From: Fusobacterium varium
GTDB lineage: Bacteria; Fusobacteriota; Fusobacteriia; Fusobacteriales; Fusobacteriaceae
DNA length: 64,000 bases
Assembly: GCA_900637705.1 (NCBI GenBank)
Contig: LR134390.1
Span: forward strand, 992,001 to 1,056,000
Reading direction: 5' to 3'
In this document: positions 63,631 to 64,000 of the stretch, piece after piece
How the letters are laid out: the number at the start of each line of letters is the position of its first letter
Position numbering within the stretch: the stretch's first letter is position 1
Notes under the pieces: generated by a model
What the model was told of the DNA's origin: nothing
The model's input: the letters and a program-made list of their open reading frames with translations, nothing else
Database searches by the model: none
Position numbers and translations under genes: made by a program

Positions 63631-64000
63631 TTATTTAGAAGTTTTAGCAAAATCAGCAGCATTTTCCCCAGCAGTTTTTCCATAGACTGTAATGTCTGTT
63701 ACAGCATTTCCACCGATTCTATTAGCTCCATGTACTCCACCAGTAATTTCCCCAGCAGCATATAAACCAGGTATAACCTTTCCATCAGCAGTTAATACCT
63801 GAGCTTTAGTATTGATACGAACTCCACCCATAGTGTGATGAACAGCTGGAGATACTTCAATAGCATAGAAAGGGGCTTTTACAAGTTCTCTAGGAAGAGC
63901 ATTTTTAGCAAAATCTTTATCTGTTCCAGCTTTAACATATCCATTATAAGTTTCCATAGTTTTTACTAAAGTATTCACATTTATTCCCATTTTTTTAGCT
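63631..64000 (-). CDS. Second flavocytochrome/fumarate-reductase-type protein, C-terminal part
   Basis: The frame continues past the right edge of the window ([15 protein letters not shown]), so only about the last 123 residues are visible. They are very close to the end of the 61742-63451 product: [53 protein letters not shown] and [28 protein letters not shown]. It is thus a tandem paralogue, with a terminator of its own before the next gene's promoter. The two may use different electron acceptors. Confidence 0.9.
   Translation of the reverse strand, partial: AKKMGINVNTLVKTMETYNGYVKAGTDKDFAKNALPRELVKAPFYAIEVSPAVHHTMGGVRINTKAQVLTADGKVIPGLYAAGEITGGVHGANRIGGNAVTDITVYGKTAGENAADFAKTSK

Noticed and set aside
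1-64000. CRISPR arrays, tRNA or rRNA genes
   Set aside because: No regularly spaced repeats and no cloverleaf or conserved rRNA stretches were recognised by eye.

Overview
The window is very AT-rich bacterial chromosome. It reads as a Fusobacterium of the larger-genome varium/ulcerans type (an inference). The evidence is the mix of a Gram-positive-type PolC with outer-membrane MlaA, the dense Shine-Dalgarno-led operons, the [FeFe]-hydrogenase maturase HydG, D-serine catabolism and periplasmic FMN/FAD flavocytochromes. No rRNA, tRNA or CRISPR array was recognised.

Layout. 0-6 kb: end of a GGDEF gene, a small coiled-coil gene, a WYL gene, bioD behind a possibly structured leader, and a coupled hflX-MATE pair. 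6-12 kb: an amino acid/dicarboxylate symporter, a four-gene ABC importer with one degenerate ATPase, the S1 protein CvfB and a DUF5684 membrane protein. 12-17 kb (minus strand): rqcH, and a PASTA-rsgA-rpe-marR/feoA operon. 17-27 kb: hpt, rsmA, DUF4911, khpA, rimM, trmD, a gamma-carbonic anhydrase, a SPOUT methyltransferase, polC, a DMT exporter and HU. 27-35 kb: threonine dehydratase, an exported hydrolase with mlaA, pepV, DUF2156 and hydG. 35-39 kb: small membrane proteins and lipoproteins, a ZIP metal transporter and an orphan ParA. 39-44 kb: a TRAP transporter with LacI regulator and a sugar-isomerase-like enzyme. 44-49 kb: D-serine/D-threonine utilisation (GntP/DsdX, DsdA, a fold-III PLP enzyme) with a divergent XRE-cupin regulator. 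49.8-53.2 kb: an accessory patch with two putative nuclease genes and an IS3-type relic. 53-64 kb: guaA, two HAD phosphatases, an HTH-TPR regulator, a PTS EIIA, clpB and two tandem flavocytochrome genes, the second cut by the window end.

Reading-frame quality. Nine genes (WYL, MATE, hflX, the second ABC ATPase, ZIP, the fold-III PLP enzyme, dsdA, a nuclease gene, PTS EIIA) are each broken by exactly one missing base, nearly all placeable in an A or T run. In every case one added base restores a full-length family member. This looks like systematic homopolymer under-calling or very recent lesions, so these genes are best read as probably whole. By contrast, rsgA is not broken: it appears to start at ATT.

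Most promising for novelty are the two-gene PD-(D/E)xK-like cassette at 50.4-52.5 kb, the JAMM-motif N-terminal domain on HflX, the ATT start of rsgA, the ABC importer with an asymmetric ATPase pair, the kinase-less PASTA protein in a prkC-like locus, and several candidate regulatory structures: the bioD leader, the HTH-TPR attenuator, and a 34-bp palindrome at the D-serine locus.
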